From positions 1 to 18,336 of the forward strand of contig CAYXUS010000125.1 of NCBI GenBank assembly GCA_964468415.1: a stretch of DNA of 18,336 bases. The letters run 5' to 3'. The stretch is from Caldithrix sp964468415 (GTDB lineage Bacteria > Calditrichota > Calditrichia > Calditrichales > Calditrichaceae). Made by a program: the position numbers and the translations under genes. Of this stretch, positions 1-7,691 are shown in pieces. The notes under the pieces were generated by a model, which worked only from the letters and a program-made list of their open reading frames with translations, did no database searches and was not told the origin of the DNA. Within the stretch, counting starts at the first letter, position 1; every line of letters starts with the position of its first letter.

Positions 1-1
1 G

Positions 2-73
2 GCGGTAGTGGAATGCCGTAAAAGGTGTAATTTACAGAAGCGCGATTTCCTTGTTTTTAGAAAGAGAAGGTAA
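2..73 (+). other. Possible 3' end of an upstream gene (edge fragment)
   Basis: One frame is open from base 2 to a TAA at 71-73 and would encode a short, very basic tail ending in FRKRR. If real, this gene ends 5 bases before the GTG of the histidine kinase and would be the preceding member of the operon. Another frame closes at 19-21 (TAA) after GGSGMP, so which frame is coding cannot be decided from so little sequence. No family can be recognised. Confidence 0.25.
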
Positions 74-78
74 GTAAC

Positions 79-1833
79 GTGCGAAGTGAAATTGAAATTT
101 TAAAAGATCGGGTCTCTTCCCTGGAAAAAGAGCTGCAACACAAGCAGCTTACCATTTCTTCCATCCATGAAATCGGTAAAGCCCTAAGTTCCGAGCTAAA
201 AATCGACCGGTTACTGCCTCTGATCATGGATGAGGTCACCCGCCTGATTGATGCTGAGCGCAGCACCTTTTACGTGGTGGATCACGAGCGGAAAGAAATT
301 TGGTCCAAAATTGCCCAAAAGGCGGAAATAAACGAAATCCGTTTACCCATTGGCAAAGGTATTGCCGGACATGTGGCCAAAACCGGAGAAATTGTCAATA
401 TTAAAGATGCCTACTCCGATCCGCGCTTTGACCCTTCCACTGATAAAAAAACGGGCTATCGTACGCGCAGCGTGCTTTGCATGCCCATCTTTGAGCCGGT
501 ACGTTCCAAAAGAAGCAAACCCAAAATTTTAGCGGTTATTCAGGCCCTGAACAAACGCAACGGCATTTTTACCCGCGAAGACGAGGAACTGATGTCCAGC
601 CTGGCAGCCCAAATTGCCATTTCGCTGGTTAATTCGCAATTGTACGATTCCCTCGAAAAAAAAGTAAAAGAGCTTAACCTGCTTTACGACATCGAGCAGG
701 AGGCTTCTTACACGGAAAAAGAAGAAACCCTGTATCGCCGTTTGATCAAAAAGCTGGCACAAACTTTTCAGGTAGAAGCCGGGCTGCTCACTTTTCTGGA
801 TGAAGCACGGCAGCGTTTCGGCCCTTTTTACGGGTACAATCTTCCGCAAACCGATGGTGAAAATCTGGATTTGGCTTCCGACTTGGGCATCGAGGGCAAA
901 GTACTAAAAAGCGGAAAAATTTACGTCACCAATTGGGCTCCGCATGATCCGCTTTACCTGCAAAACCAGCCACGCGGGCTTAAACTGGATGTACGCCAGA
1001 TGTTGTGCGCCCCGCTCACAATAAACGGCGAGCCTGTCGGCATTGTCCAATTGTTCAACAAAAAAAAGCCCCATGAAATCTTCCGCAAAGAAGACGAACG
1101 CATCATGGCCTCGGTTACGCGCCAGCTTTCTCGCATGATTGAAGCCAGAAAACTGCGCGAAGAAAAGATCAAAGCCGAACGCCTGGCCACCATTGGCAAC
1201 ATGCTGAGTACCATCGTACACGATTTACGCACCCCGATTAACAACATTTACGGCTTTGTCGATTTGCTTGCGGAAGAGGACGATCCGGAATTGCGCCAGG
1301 AATTCCATGAAATCATCAATAATCAAATTCAAATGCTCAACAACATGGCACATGACGTGCTGGATTTTGCCAAAGGCAAAACCAACATTTTGCCCGTAAA
1401 AACACCGGTTAATAAACTTTTGGATGAGTTTAAACGCACATTCGAAAACGAAATCCGAAACAAGGGATACCGCTTCGAACTTATTACCGAGGCAAGCGCA
1501 AATATTTACGTAGACCCCGACAAAATTCTTCGTGTTTTCATGAACATCATGCGCAATGCCCTCGAGGCAATGGAACCGGGCGGTACGTTTACCATTGTGG
1601 CTCGCATTGTCGGGGACGAAGTGGAATTCCAATTAAAAGACACCGGAAAAGGGATTCCCCCGGAAATCAAAGATAAATTATTCGAATCGTTTGTTACCAG
1701 CGGTAAAAAAGGCGGAACCGGTTTGGGTTTAGCCATCGTTAAAAAGCTGGTTGACCAGCACAAAGGTCGCATCGAAGTTGAATCGACACCCGGAAAGGGC
1801 ACAACGTTTAAGATCTATTTCAAAAAAATGTAG
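79..1833 (+). CDS. Double-GAF sensor histidine kinase
   Basis: This is a soluble sensor kinase of 584 residues without membrane segments. A short coiled coil (about 1-25) is followed by two GAF domains (about 27-185 and 205-360) that should bind a small ligand or cofactor. A HisKA dimerisation domain comes next, with phospho-acceptor H381 in the motif HDLRTPIN. The HATPase_c domain has the N box (N493 in RNALEAM), the G1 box D521-T-G-K-G and the G2 box GGTGLGL (545-551). All catalytic signatures are present, so the enzyme should be active. The start is GTG, chosen for the purine-rich AGAGAAGG at 63-70, 8 bases upstream. No response regulator lies next to it. The stop is 2 bases before the next start, so the two genes are probably translationally coupled. 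The family is clear; the ligand and partner regulator are unknown. Confidence 0.9.
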   Translation: MRSEIEILKDRVSSLEKELQHKQLTISSIHEIGKALSSELKIDRLLPLIMDEVTRLIDAERSTFYVVDHERKEIWSKIAQKAEINEIRLPIGKGIAGHVAKTGEIVNIKDAYSDPRFDPSTDKKTGYRTRSVLCMPIFEPVRSKRSKPKILAVIQALNKRNGIFTREDEELMSSLAAQIAISLVNSQLYDSLEKKVKELNLLYDIEQEASYTEKEETLYRRLIKKLAQTFQVEAGLLTFLDEARQRFGPFYGYNLPQTDGENLDLASDLGIEGKVLKSGKIYVTNWAPHDPLYLQNQPRGLKLDVRQMLCAPLTINGEPVGIVQLFNKKKPHEIFRKEDERIMASVTRQLSRMIEARKLREEKIKAERLATIGNMLSTIVHDLRTPINNIYGFVDLLAEEDDPELRQEFHEIINNQIQMLNNMAHDVLDFAKGKTNILPVKTPVNKLLDEFKRTFENEIRNKGYRFELITEASANIYVDPDKILRVFMNIMRNALEAMEPGGTFTIVARIVGDEVEFQLKDTGKGIPPEIKDKLFESFVTSGKKGGTGLGLAIVKKLVDQHKGRIEVESTPGKGTTFKIYFKKM

Positions 1834-1835
1834 CC

Positions 1836-2780
1836 ATGGGACGTTTAGCTTACATCGATCACCCGACATTCGATTTGCATGATCCCGGCTCCGGCCACCC
1901 CGAATGCCCGGAGCGTACCAAGGCCATCCGTGCGTATCTGGAGCGCAAACATTTTTTTGAACGCATCTCACGCTTTGAACCGCAACCTGCCCAACGCTCC
2001 CTGTTGGAGCTGAATCATGATCCCGAATACATCGATTACATTTTACTGCAAAAAGGCAAGGAACACGTTGTCCTGGATGGTGGCGATACCGTTCTAAACG
2101 CACATTCGGTCGATGCGGCTCTTTTGGCTGCGGGCGCTTCCACCCTGGCCGTTGACTTGATTTTCGAACAAAACTTTGACAAAGTTTTCGCAGCCGTCCG
2201 CCCCCCGGGACATCACGCCGAAAATGATCGGGCAATGGGCTTTTGTATTTTTAACAATGTGGCTTTAGCCGCCCACTACGCTCTGCAAAAAGGCTTTGCC
2301 CAACGCATTCTGATTGTGGACTGGGATGTGCACCACGGAAATGGCACGCAAAATGCCTTTTACCAAAGCGATCGCGTCTTTTACTTCAGCATTCATCAGT
2401 ATCCTTTGTTTCCCATGACGGGCAAAGCCGATGAAACCGGCCGTGGCAAAGGGCTGGGTTTTACAAAGAACATCCCCATGCCGTACGGACAGGGCGATAC
2501 GGAATACGTGTACATTATGGAAAAGACTTTAGCAGAATTGGAAGAGACATTCCAGCCCGATCTTATTCTAATCTCGGCGGGATTCGACGCTCATCAGGAT
2601 GACCCGATCGGGGGCATGCGGGTAACGACACAGGGGTTTTACAAGTTGACCGAGCTGGTCTCTCAATTTGCCAACCGTACCGCCTACGGAAGGATCATTT
2701 CCTTTCTGGAAGGCGGCTACAACCTTGATGCCCTTGCGCAAAGCGTTTATCAACATTTACTGTGTTTGCTAAAGCACTAA
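1836..2780 (+). CDS. Histone deacetylase family protein (AcuC/HDAC-like deacetylase)
   Basis: This is a zinc-dependent amidohydrolase of the arginase/deacetylase fold, 314 residues, the usual length for bacterial HDAC-like enzymes. Visible catalytic features are the His pair H126-H127 in PPGHHAE, zinc ligands D164 and H166 in DWDVHHGNGTQ, the third ligand D251 in SAGFDAHQDDP, and the transition-state tyrosine Y295 in EGGYN. All active-site residues are present. Known family members remove acetyl groups from lysines, acetylpolyamines or other acylated amines; the substrate here cannot be read from sequence. The gene starts 2 bases after the kinase stop (TAG-cc-ATG) with no recognisable Shine-Dalgarno, which points to translational coupling. 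It is cytoplasmic, with no signal peptide. An acetoin-utilisation role (AcuC) is a possible name but no acu neighbours support it. Confidence 0.9.
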   Translation: MGRLAYIDHPTFDLHDPGSGHPECPERTKAIRAYLERKHFFERISRFEPQPAQRSLLELNHDPEYIDYILLQKGKEHVVLDGGDTVLNAHSVDAALLAAGASTLAVDLIFEQNFDKVFAAVRPPGHHAENDRAMGFCIFNNVALAAHYALQKGFAQRILIVDWDVHHGNGTQNAFYQSDRVFYFSIHQYPLFPMTGKADETGRGKGLGFTKNIPMPYGQGDTEYVYIMEKTLAELEETFQPDLILISAGFDAHQDDPIGGMRVTTQGFYKLTELVSQFANRTAYGRIISFLEGGYNLDALAQSVYQHLLCLLKH

Positions 2781-2798
2781 AAAGCGCAGGATTTTTTC

Positions 2799-3521
2799 AT
2801 GTTAAAAAATTTGAATTACATCGTTTTTATTGCCATGTTTGTTTTAGGATGCGCACGGGAAACAACCATGAAGCATAGTGAGGAATACTACGCCAAATTA
2901 CGCGAAAGAATGGTGGAGCAGCAAATAGTTGCCCGCGGGGTCAAAGATTTGCGGGTAATACAGGCAATGAAGAAGGTGCCGCGGCACAAGTTCATGCCGG
3001 CCGATCAGGCACCCTTTGCTTACGAGGATGAGCCGCGCCCCATCGGGCACGGGCAAACCATCAGTCAGCCGTACATTGTGGCGTTTATGACCGAACAGTT
3101 GCATTTGAAGCCAACCGATCGGGTCCTGGAGATCGGGACGGGATCGGGCTATCAGGCCGCCGTGCTAGCCGAAATAGCCGATTCGGTGTTTACCATCGAA
3201 ATCATCCCCGAGTTAGCGCAGGCTGCGGCCAAACGCTTAAAAGAATTAGGGTACACCAACGTGGTAGTAAAGCAAGGGGACGGCTACAATGGCTGGCCGG
3301 AGAAAGCGCCCTTCGACGCCATCATCGTCACGGCTGCACCTCCCAAAATTCCCCCGCCCCTTCTGGAGCAGTTGAAAAGGGGCGGCACCATGGTTCTGCC
3401 TGTGGGAGAATATGTTCAGGAACTGGTGGTGGTAAAGAAGAACGAGAGCGGCATGACCATGCAAAATATTTTACCCGTACGCTTTGTGCCCATGACCGGC
3501 AAGGTGCAAAAGGATCAATAG
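2799..3521 (+). CDS. pcm: Protein-L-isoaspartate O-methyltransferase with a lipoprotein signal
   Basis: This enzyme transfers a methyl group from S-adenosylmethionine to L-isoaspartyl residues, starting repair of aged proteins. The family signature is clear: the motif RPIGHGQTISQPYIVAFM, the SAM-binding loop VLEIGTGSG (109-117), and the late motifs TAAPPKIP and LPVG. The N-terminus is unusual. A hydrophobic stretch (about 5-16) leads to a lipobox-like VLGC with C18, so the protein should be exported and lipid-anchored, most likely facing the periplasm. The usual cytoplasmic enzyme is about 205-220 residues; this one is 240, with the extra length being the signal segment. AGGA lies 8 bases before the ATG. 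An internal ATG at 2869 (residue 24) would give a cytoplasmic form and cannot be excluded. It sits 18 bases after the deacetylase gene, in the same operon. Confidence 0.92.
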   Translation: MLKNLNYIVFIAMFVLGCARETTMKHSEEYYAKLRERMVEQQIVARGVKDLRVIQAMKKVPRHKFMPADQAPFAYEDEPRPIGHGQTISQPYIVAFMTEQLHLKPTDRVLEIGTGSGYQAAVLAEIADSVFTIEIIPELAQAAAKRLKELGYTNVVVKQGDGYNGWPEKAPFDAIIVTAAPPKIPPPLLEQLKRGGTMVLPVGEYVQELVVVKKNESGMTMQNILPVRFVPMTGKVQKDQ

Positions 3522-3534
3522 ACAGGGACGTTGT

Positions 3535-4658
3535 GTGAAAAACTTGTTAAAAATTTCCGACGAAGTCATCAATAAACGTCTGCAAACGGAATTTTTGAGC
3601 CGTTTGTTCGGGAATCCTTTGTACAAACAAAAAAAAGAAAACATCCGTTTTGAAGAGTTGGAAGACATTCAAGACGAATTGCTGGCCAAGGGTATTTTCT
3701 CCCAAATCGAAGAATCTCCTAAATACTATTACTTGAAAATTCTACCCAATGTAAAACCACAGAAAAAACAACGTTATTTGTGGCATCTTTTTTTGTTTCT
3801 GTTAACCGTGGTTACCACTTCTTTAACCGGCGCCATGCTAAAAGGCAAAGATCCGTTTGCTTCGTGGAACAATTTTTCGGCAGGCTTTCCCTATTCCTTT
3901 GCCTTGCTAACCATTTTGTTTACCCATGAAATGGGACACTACCTAACCGCGCGGCATTACAAGATTGAGGCAACTTTGCCCTATTTTATTCCCTTTTTTT
4001 TCCCGGCTTTTCATCCGGGTACCCTGGGCGCATTCATTAAAATCAAATCTCCCATTCCGCACAAAAAAGCTTTATTCGATGTGGGGATTGCCGGCCCGTT
4101 GGCAGGATTTTTAATGAGTGTCATCTTTTTAACCATTGGCTTTGCCCGTTTGCCCGACACCCCGGGCATTTACGCCTACATCGAAACCATCCACCCGCTG
4201 AATGAGACGCATGGTATTAACCTTGTGCTGGGACAAACGCTATTTTACAAAGCCTGGGGTGCATTGTTCGGTGCCAGTCGCCTGCCCATGAACGAAATGT
4301 ACCATTTCCCTTTTATTTTTGCCGCTTGGTTTGGTTTATTGGTCACGGCCATTAATCTTATGCCCATGGTCAACTGGACGGCGGCCATATTACTTACGCC
4401 ATGTTTGGGAATCGGGCGCGCTTTGTCGCTATTGGTGCTTTCTTTTTGCTGATTGCTTTGAATTTTTATTTAATTTCCCATTTTGATTCGTACATTTGGG
4501 TTCTGTGGACTCTTTTGCTCTTGATTTTCATTCGTTTCCGCCATCCCCCCACATTGAATGATGGGATTGGCATCGACCGAAAACGCAAAGTGCTGGGCTG
4601 GATTTCATACATTATTTTTATTGTTTGTTTTTCACCCATGCCTTTTTACATTCAATAA
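3535..4658 (+). pseudogene. Site-2 protease family (M50) intramembrane metalloprotease, split by a one-base frameshift
   Basis: Two overlapping frames together encode a complete site-2 protease. The first frame (3535-4452, GTG start) has an N-terminal soluble region (about 1-75), membrane helices, the zinc motif HEMGH (131-135) and GIAGPLAGF (about 184-192). It should continue into the second metal-ligand motif, but after MPM (276-278) it runs into unrelated sequence and stops at 4452. Reading from 4371 in the neighbouring frame gives QLDGGHITYAMFGNR, exactly the expected motif, and continues through further hydrophobic helices to 4658. Restoring one G near 4366-4370 (ATGGTCAAC to ATGGGTCAAC) gives one protein of about 374 residues, a usual family length, with D282 as zinc ligand. 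No slippery heptamer is visible, so a sequencing error or a real mutation is likelier than programmed frameshifting. Family members cut transmembrane substrates, often anti-sigma factors. Confidence 0.85.
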
Positions 4659-4664
4659 ACGCAC

Positions 4665-4668
4665 AGGA
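4665..4668 (+). promoter_or_regulatory. Ribosome binding site fixing the start at 4676
   Basis: AGGA lies 7 bases before the ATG at 4676. The longer reading from 4625 lacks such a site, would overlap the protease gene by 34 bases and would add 17 residues before the hydrophobic start MLYLLIF. The short form is preferred. Confidence 0.6.
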
Positions 4669-4675
4669 AACTAAG

Positions 4676-5266
4676 ATGCTGTATTTGTTAATATTCGTTT
4701 TGATTTTACTGGGATTTTGGGGATTACTTTTGTATGTACGTAAATCCCAATGGGACACCATCCATCGCAACCTTCTCGATCTGGAAGACAACTACGATGG
4801 AAAAGTTATTCGCCGGGGCTTTGCGGCGCGTCCTTTTTTTTACGGAAAAATTCACGGATACCCCATTACCGTTAACATTAGCAGTGAAAAATTGGGTAAG
4901 GAACGCCTTAATTATTTTGACATTAGCTGGGGCATTCCGGTACAAGATTCCTTTACCCTGGCCGAATATCAATGGCTAAAAAAACATCGGGACGATCAGG
5001 CAGAGAACATGCACCTGATGGAAAATGTGTACGGAACCCAATTTGCCGTTATCCACAAGGACGAAAAAAAAATTCAGGCGCTCTCCCAACATCCGACGGT
5101 TCAAAAGTTTATTGACGAATGTAACGAACTGTGCTATGTTTTTCTGGGGAAGACCGGAATGATTTGCGAATTTCGTGCCGATAATCTGGCAGAAGCATCG
5201 AAATACGAGAACATGAACAAACGCCTTGAATTATTGAAAAATTTAGGAGAAGCTTTTAAAAAATGA
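4676..5266 (+). CDS. Unknown single-pass membrane-anchored protein
   Basis: I do not recognise this 196-residue protein. It begins with one hydrophobic helix (about 2-20, ending in YVRKSQW), followed by a soluble domain rich in charged and aromatic residues. The basic flank after the helix suggests an N-out/C-in anchor, so the soluble part probably lies in the cytoplasm. Two cysteines sit close together in DECNELCYVF and another in GMICEF; no metal motif or catalytic signature is obvious. The C-terminus is a short charged helix (NKRLELLKNLGEAFKK). The gene lies 17 bases after the protease gene. Its stop overlaps the era start by four bases (ATGA), so translation of Era is likely coupled to it. 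It could be a lineage-specific partner of the protease or of Era, but nothing in the sequence decides this. Confidence 0.75.
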   Translation: MLYLLIFVLILLGFWGLLLYVRKSQWDTIHRNLLDLEDNYDGKVIRRGFAARPFFYGKIHGYPITVNISSEKLGKERLNYFDISWGIPVQDSFTLAEYQWLKKHRDDQAENMHLMENVYGTQFAVIHKDEKKIQALSQHPTVQKFIDECNELCYVFLGKTGMICEFRADNLAEASKYENMNKRLELLKNLGEAFKK

Positions 5267-6165
5267 ACGATCTTACTTCTATTCCCCCGGATTTCAAAGC
5301 AGGATATGTAGCCATAATCGGTTTGCCTAATTCCGGAAAATCGACTTTATTGAATGCACTGCTAAACATTAAACTTTCGATCATTTCGGATAAACCGCAA
5401 ACCACCCGACGGCGCATTCCGGGTATTTTAAATCGCGAAAATTTTCAGGCGGTGTTTTTGGACACCCCTGGCATCTTAAAGCCCAAGTACAAATTACATG
5501 CGCGCATGATGGAACAGGTACATTCGGCTCTGGACGATGCGGATATTCTTTTGTTTATTGTTGACGTAACGGCTAAACATCACCCGGTAGAAGTGGATTT
5601 AACCGCTATTAATCCCAAAAAGAAGCCCGTGATTTTGTTGCTGAATAAAGTCGATTTAATACACAAAGATGACCTTTTGCCTTTGATTGACCTGTACAAG
5701 GATTTTTATCTTTTTGAGGAAATTATCCCCATATCGGCCTTAAAGCAAGATGGGGTGGACAAAGTAGAAGCGGCTATTGTGCAACGTTTGCCCTATCATC
5801 CGCCCTTTTACCCACCCGATATTTTGAGCGATCAACCTGAACGTTTTTTTGTGGCGGAAATTATCCGGGAGAAAATTTTTGAGAAATTTTATCAGGAAGT
5901 TCCTTATTCTACGGAGGTCGTGGTTGAAGAATTTAAAGAGCGTCCCGGCAAGAAAGATTACATTTACGCCATTATTTATGTGGAGCGGAATTCACAGAAA
6001 GGAATTATTATTGGCAAGAAGGGCGAGGCTTTAAAGAAAATTGGTGAAGCGGCCCGTAAGGAAATCGAGGCATTTTTGGGGCGTCCGGTTTTTCTGGAGT
6101 TACGCGTAAAAGTTAACGAAAACTGGCGCTATGACGAGCGAAAACTAAAACGCCTGGGCTATTGA
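5263..6165 (+). CDS. era: GTPase Era, 16S rRNA-binding ribosome assembly factor
   Basis: Era is an essential GTPase that binds the 3' end of 16S rRNA and helps mature the 30S subunit. The GTPase domain shows G1 GLPNSGKS (20-27), the Era-specific switch KPQTTRRRI (44-52), G3 DTPG (67-70), G4 NKVD (128-131) and G5 ISAL. The C-terminal KH domain has the RNA-binding loop GIIIGKKGEALKKIG followed by the family's usual ending with VNENWRYDERKLKRLGY. The length of 300 residues is normal. The start codon overlaps the stop of the upstream gene (ATGA). It is the last gene of the plus-strand run and is followed by a palindrome at 6177-6204. Nothing appears degraded. Confidence 0.97.
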   Translation: MNDLTSIPPDFKAGYVAIIGLPNSGKSTLLNALLNIKLSIISDKPQTTRRRIPGILNRENFQAVFLDTPGILKPKYKLHARMMEQVHSALDDADILLFIVDVTAKHHPVEVDLTAINPKKKPVILLLNKVDLIHKDDLLPLIDLYKDFYLFEEIIPISALKQDGVDKVEAAIVQRLPYHPPFYPPDILSDQPERFFVAEIIREKIFEKFYQEVPYSTEVVVEEFKERPGKKDYIYAIIYVERNSQKGIIIGKKGEALKKIGEAARKEIEAFLGRPVFLELRVKVNENWRYDERKLKRLGY

Positions 6166-6176
6166 GGCTGCGAGAG

Positions 6177-6204
6177 GGGGCAGATGGTTTAAACCATCTG
6201 CCCC
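6177..6204. terminator. Perfect palindrome after era, possible terminator
   Basis: The arms GGGGCAGATGGTTT and AAACCATCTGCCCC form a perfect 14-bp inverted repeat without a spacer, 11 bases after the era stop. As RNA it would make a very stable hairpin on either strand. No T-run follows on the plus strand (GGCTTTCC) and none on the minus strand, so it is not a classic intrinsic terminator. It may stabilise the 3' end or act in Rho-dependent termination. Confidence 0.5.
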
Positions 6205-6251
6205 GGCTTTCCAAAGCATTTTCCTCTCTTCCCGTTTTGGCCCATCCGCAC

Positions 6252-6289
6252 AAAAAAAGGCGGTAAAGAGTTTAAACTCTTTCCGCCTT
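6252..6289 (-). terminator. Rho-independent terminator of the gltX/NtrC operon
   Basis: On the minus strand AAGGCGGAAAGAG and CTCTTTACCGCCTT flank the core TTTAAA, giving a 13-bp stem with one bulged base, followed by seven T (the A-run at 6252-6258 on the plus strand). This is the standard intrinsic terminator form and lies about 22 bases after the stop of the NtrC-type regulator. Confidence 0.75.
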
Positions 6290-6311
6290 CCCGTCATCTA
6301 TTTTTTTCGCC

Positions 6312-7673
6312 TTAAGAAATTTGGTACTTTTTCAATTTAGATATCAGCGTGCTCCGGTTCATACTCAGCATCTTTGCCGTTTGCACCTGATTGAATTTGT
6401 TTTTCTCCAGAGCCTTGATCAGCAAATTCTTCTCATATTCTTCCACCAATTGATTAAAGCCCTTGGAAAAATCGATATCATCCAGCACATGATCGCCCAC
6501 ATAATGGCGCACATTCTCCGGTAGGTCATCCACCGTAATCACATCCTTTTTACTCAGCACAATAATACGTTCAATCAAATTTTCCAGTTCACGAATATTC
6601 CCCGGATAGTCATAATTCTCAAGAATATGAAGCGCTTCCGGTTCAATGTCACGGATATTCTTCCCGTAAATCTTGTTAAACTTTTCCATGAAGTGCAGAG
6701 TCAAATACTTAATATCTTCACGCCGTTCACGCAAGGGGGGCACGTGAACCGGAATAACATTCAACCGATAGTACAAATCCTGACGGAAGGTTCCCTCCTG
6801 AATAGCCTTTTTCAAATCCTTATTCGTGGCGGCAATAATACGCACATCTACCTTTATGGTTTCGGTTCCGCCAACCCGCTCGAATTCACCCTCCTGCAGC
6901 ACACGCAGCAACTTAAGCTGCATATTCAAAGAAATATCACCGATCTCATCCAGAAATAACGTCCCGCCATTAGCCATTTCAAACCGTCCGATTTTATCGC
7001 GAATGGCTCCCGTGAACGCGCCCCGCACATGACCGAACAATTCACTTTCCAACAGGCTCTCGGCCAGTACTCCGCAATTCACTTTGACAAAAGGCCGCTT
7101 GGCCCGCGGACTATTGTAATGGATGGCGTTTGCGATAAGTTCCTTCCCGACCCCACTCTCTCCTTCGATCAACACCGTCGTATTCGTTGCCGCCACATCT
7201 TTGACCAGCTCAAAAAGTTGACGGATTTTCTCCGTCTTTCCGATCATATTGGTAAAGTCGTACGTTTGCTTGAGCTTGCTTAGAAGGTACTCATTTTCCT
7301 TGATCAAAGAATTCAGTTGGGTAATGCGTTCCACCTTGGCCAAAATTTCATCCAACCGGATCGGTTTAAGGATGTAATCTTTCGCCCCCATTTTCATCGC
7401 ATCTACTGCCGTTTCGATGGTGCCATGAGCCGTAACCATGACCACGGGAATGTGCGGATATTCTTTGGTTAAAATCCGCAGCAATTCCATGCCATCCATT
7501 TCCGGCATGCGAATATCGGTTAAGACAATATCGGGTTCTTGTTGTTTGATAATGCTCAATGCTTCCAATCCGTTAGAAGCCGTTATGGGAAGATAGCCCT
7601 TTGTCTCAAAAACTTCTTTCATCAAGTCCAGCGCATCCTGCTCATCATCCACAATTAGAATTCTGGATTTCAT
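6312..7673 (-). CDS. Sigma-54-dependent NtrC-family response regulator
   Basis: This 453-residue protein is a transcription activator that remodels sigma-54 RNA polymerase. An N-terminal receiver domain has phosphorylation site D53, acidic pair D9-D10, T81 and K103, all intact. The AAA+ domain has Walker A GESGVGKE (171-178), the sigma-54 contact loop GAFTGA (218-223), Walker B LFLDE (239-243) and the arginine-rich PLRERRED (313-320). The C-terminus is a Fis-type helix-turn-helix (about 425-450) ending in NRSTLISKLKKYQIS. The start is supported by AGGGGG at 7678-7683. It lies 18 bases downstream of a kinase-like gene that lacks catalytic residues, so its phosphate donor is uncertain. I saw no convincing sigma-54 promoter in the intergenic regions here, so its targets probably lie elsewhere. 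Confidence 0.95.
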   Translation of the reverse strand: MKSRILIVDDEQDALDLMKEVFETKGYLPITASNGLEALSIIKQQEPDIVLTDIRMPEMDGMELLRILTKEYPHIPVVMVTAHGTIETAVDAMKMGAKDYILKPIRLDEILAKVERITQLNSLIKENEYLLSKLKQTYDFTNMIGKTEKIRQLFELVKDVAATNTTVLIEGESGVGKELIANAIHYNSPRAKRPFVKVNCGVLAESLLESELFGHVRGAFTGAIRDKIGRFEMANGGTLFLDEIGDISLNMQLKLLRVLQEGEFERVGGTETIKVDVRIIAATNKDLKKAIQEGTFRQDLYYRLNVIPVHVPPLRERREDIKYLTLHFMEKFNKIYGKNIRDIEPEALHILENYDYPGNIRELENLIERIIVLSKKDVITVDDLPENVRHYVGDHVLDDIDFSKGFNQLVEEYEKNLLIKALEKNKFNQVQTAKMLSMNRSTLISKLKKYQIS

Positions 7674-7691
7674 TAAGCCCCCTATTCTAAC

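Noticed and set aside
31..59. Possible promoter before the GAF kinase (TTTACA at 31-36)
   Set aside because: At 17 bases spacing the -10 position reads TTTTTA, a poor match, and an upstream frame may be coding over this stretch.
1428..1435. Another GTTTAAAC inside the GAF kinase gene
   Set aside because: It is not flanked by inverted arms and encodes normal kinase residues, so it is a chance occurrence.
4401..4658. Separate small membrane protein gene of 85 residues
   Set aside because: Its sequence continues the site-2 protease motif QLDGGH read just upstream in the same frame, so it is the C-terminal part of the broken protease.
4625..4675. Longer N-terminus for the unknown membrane protein starting at 4625
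   Set aside because: It would overlap the restored protease reading frame by 34 bases and lacks a Shine-Dalgarno; AGGA before 4676 gives a start directly at the hydrophobic helix.
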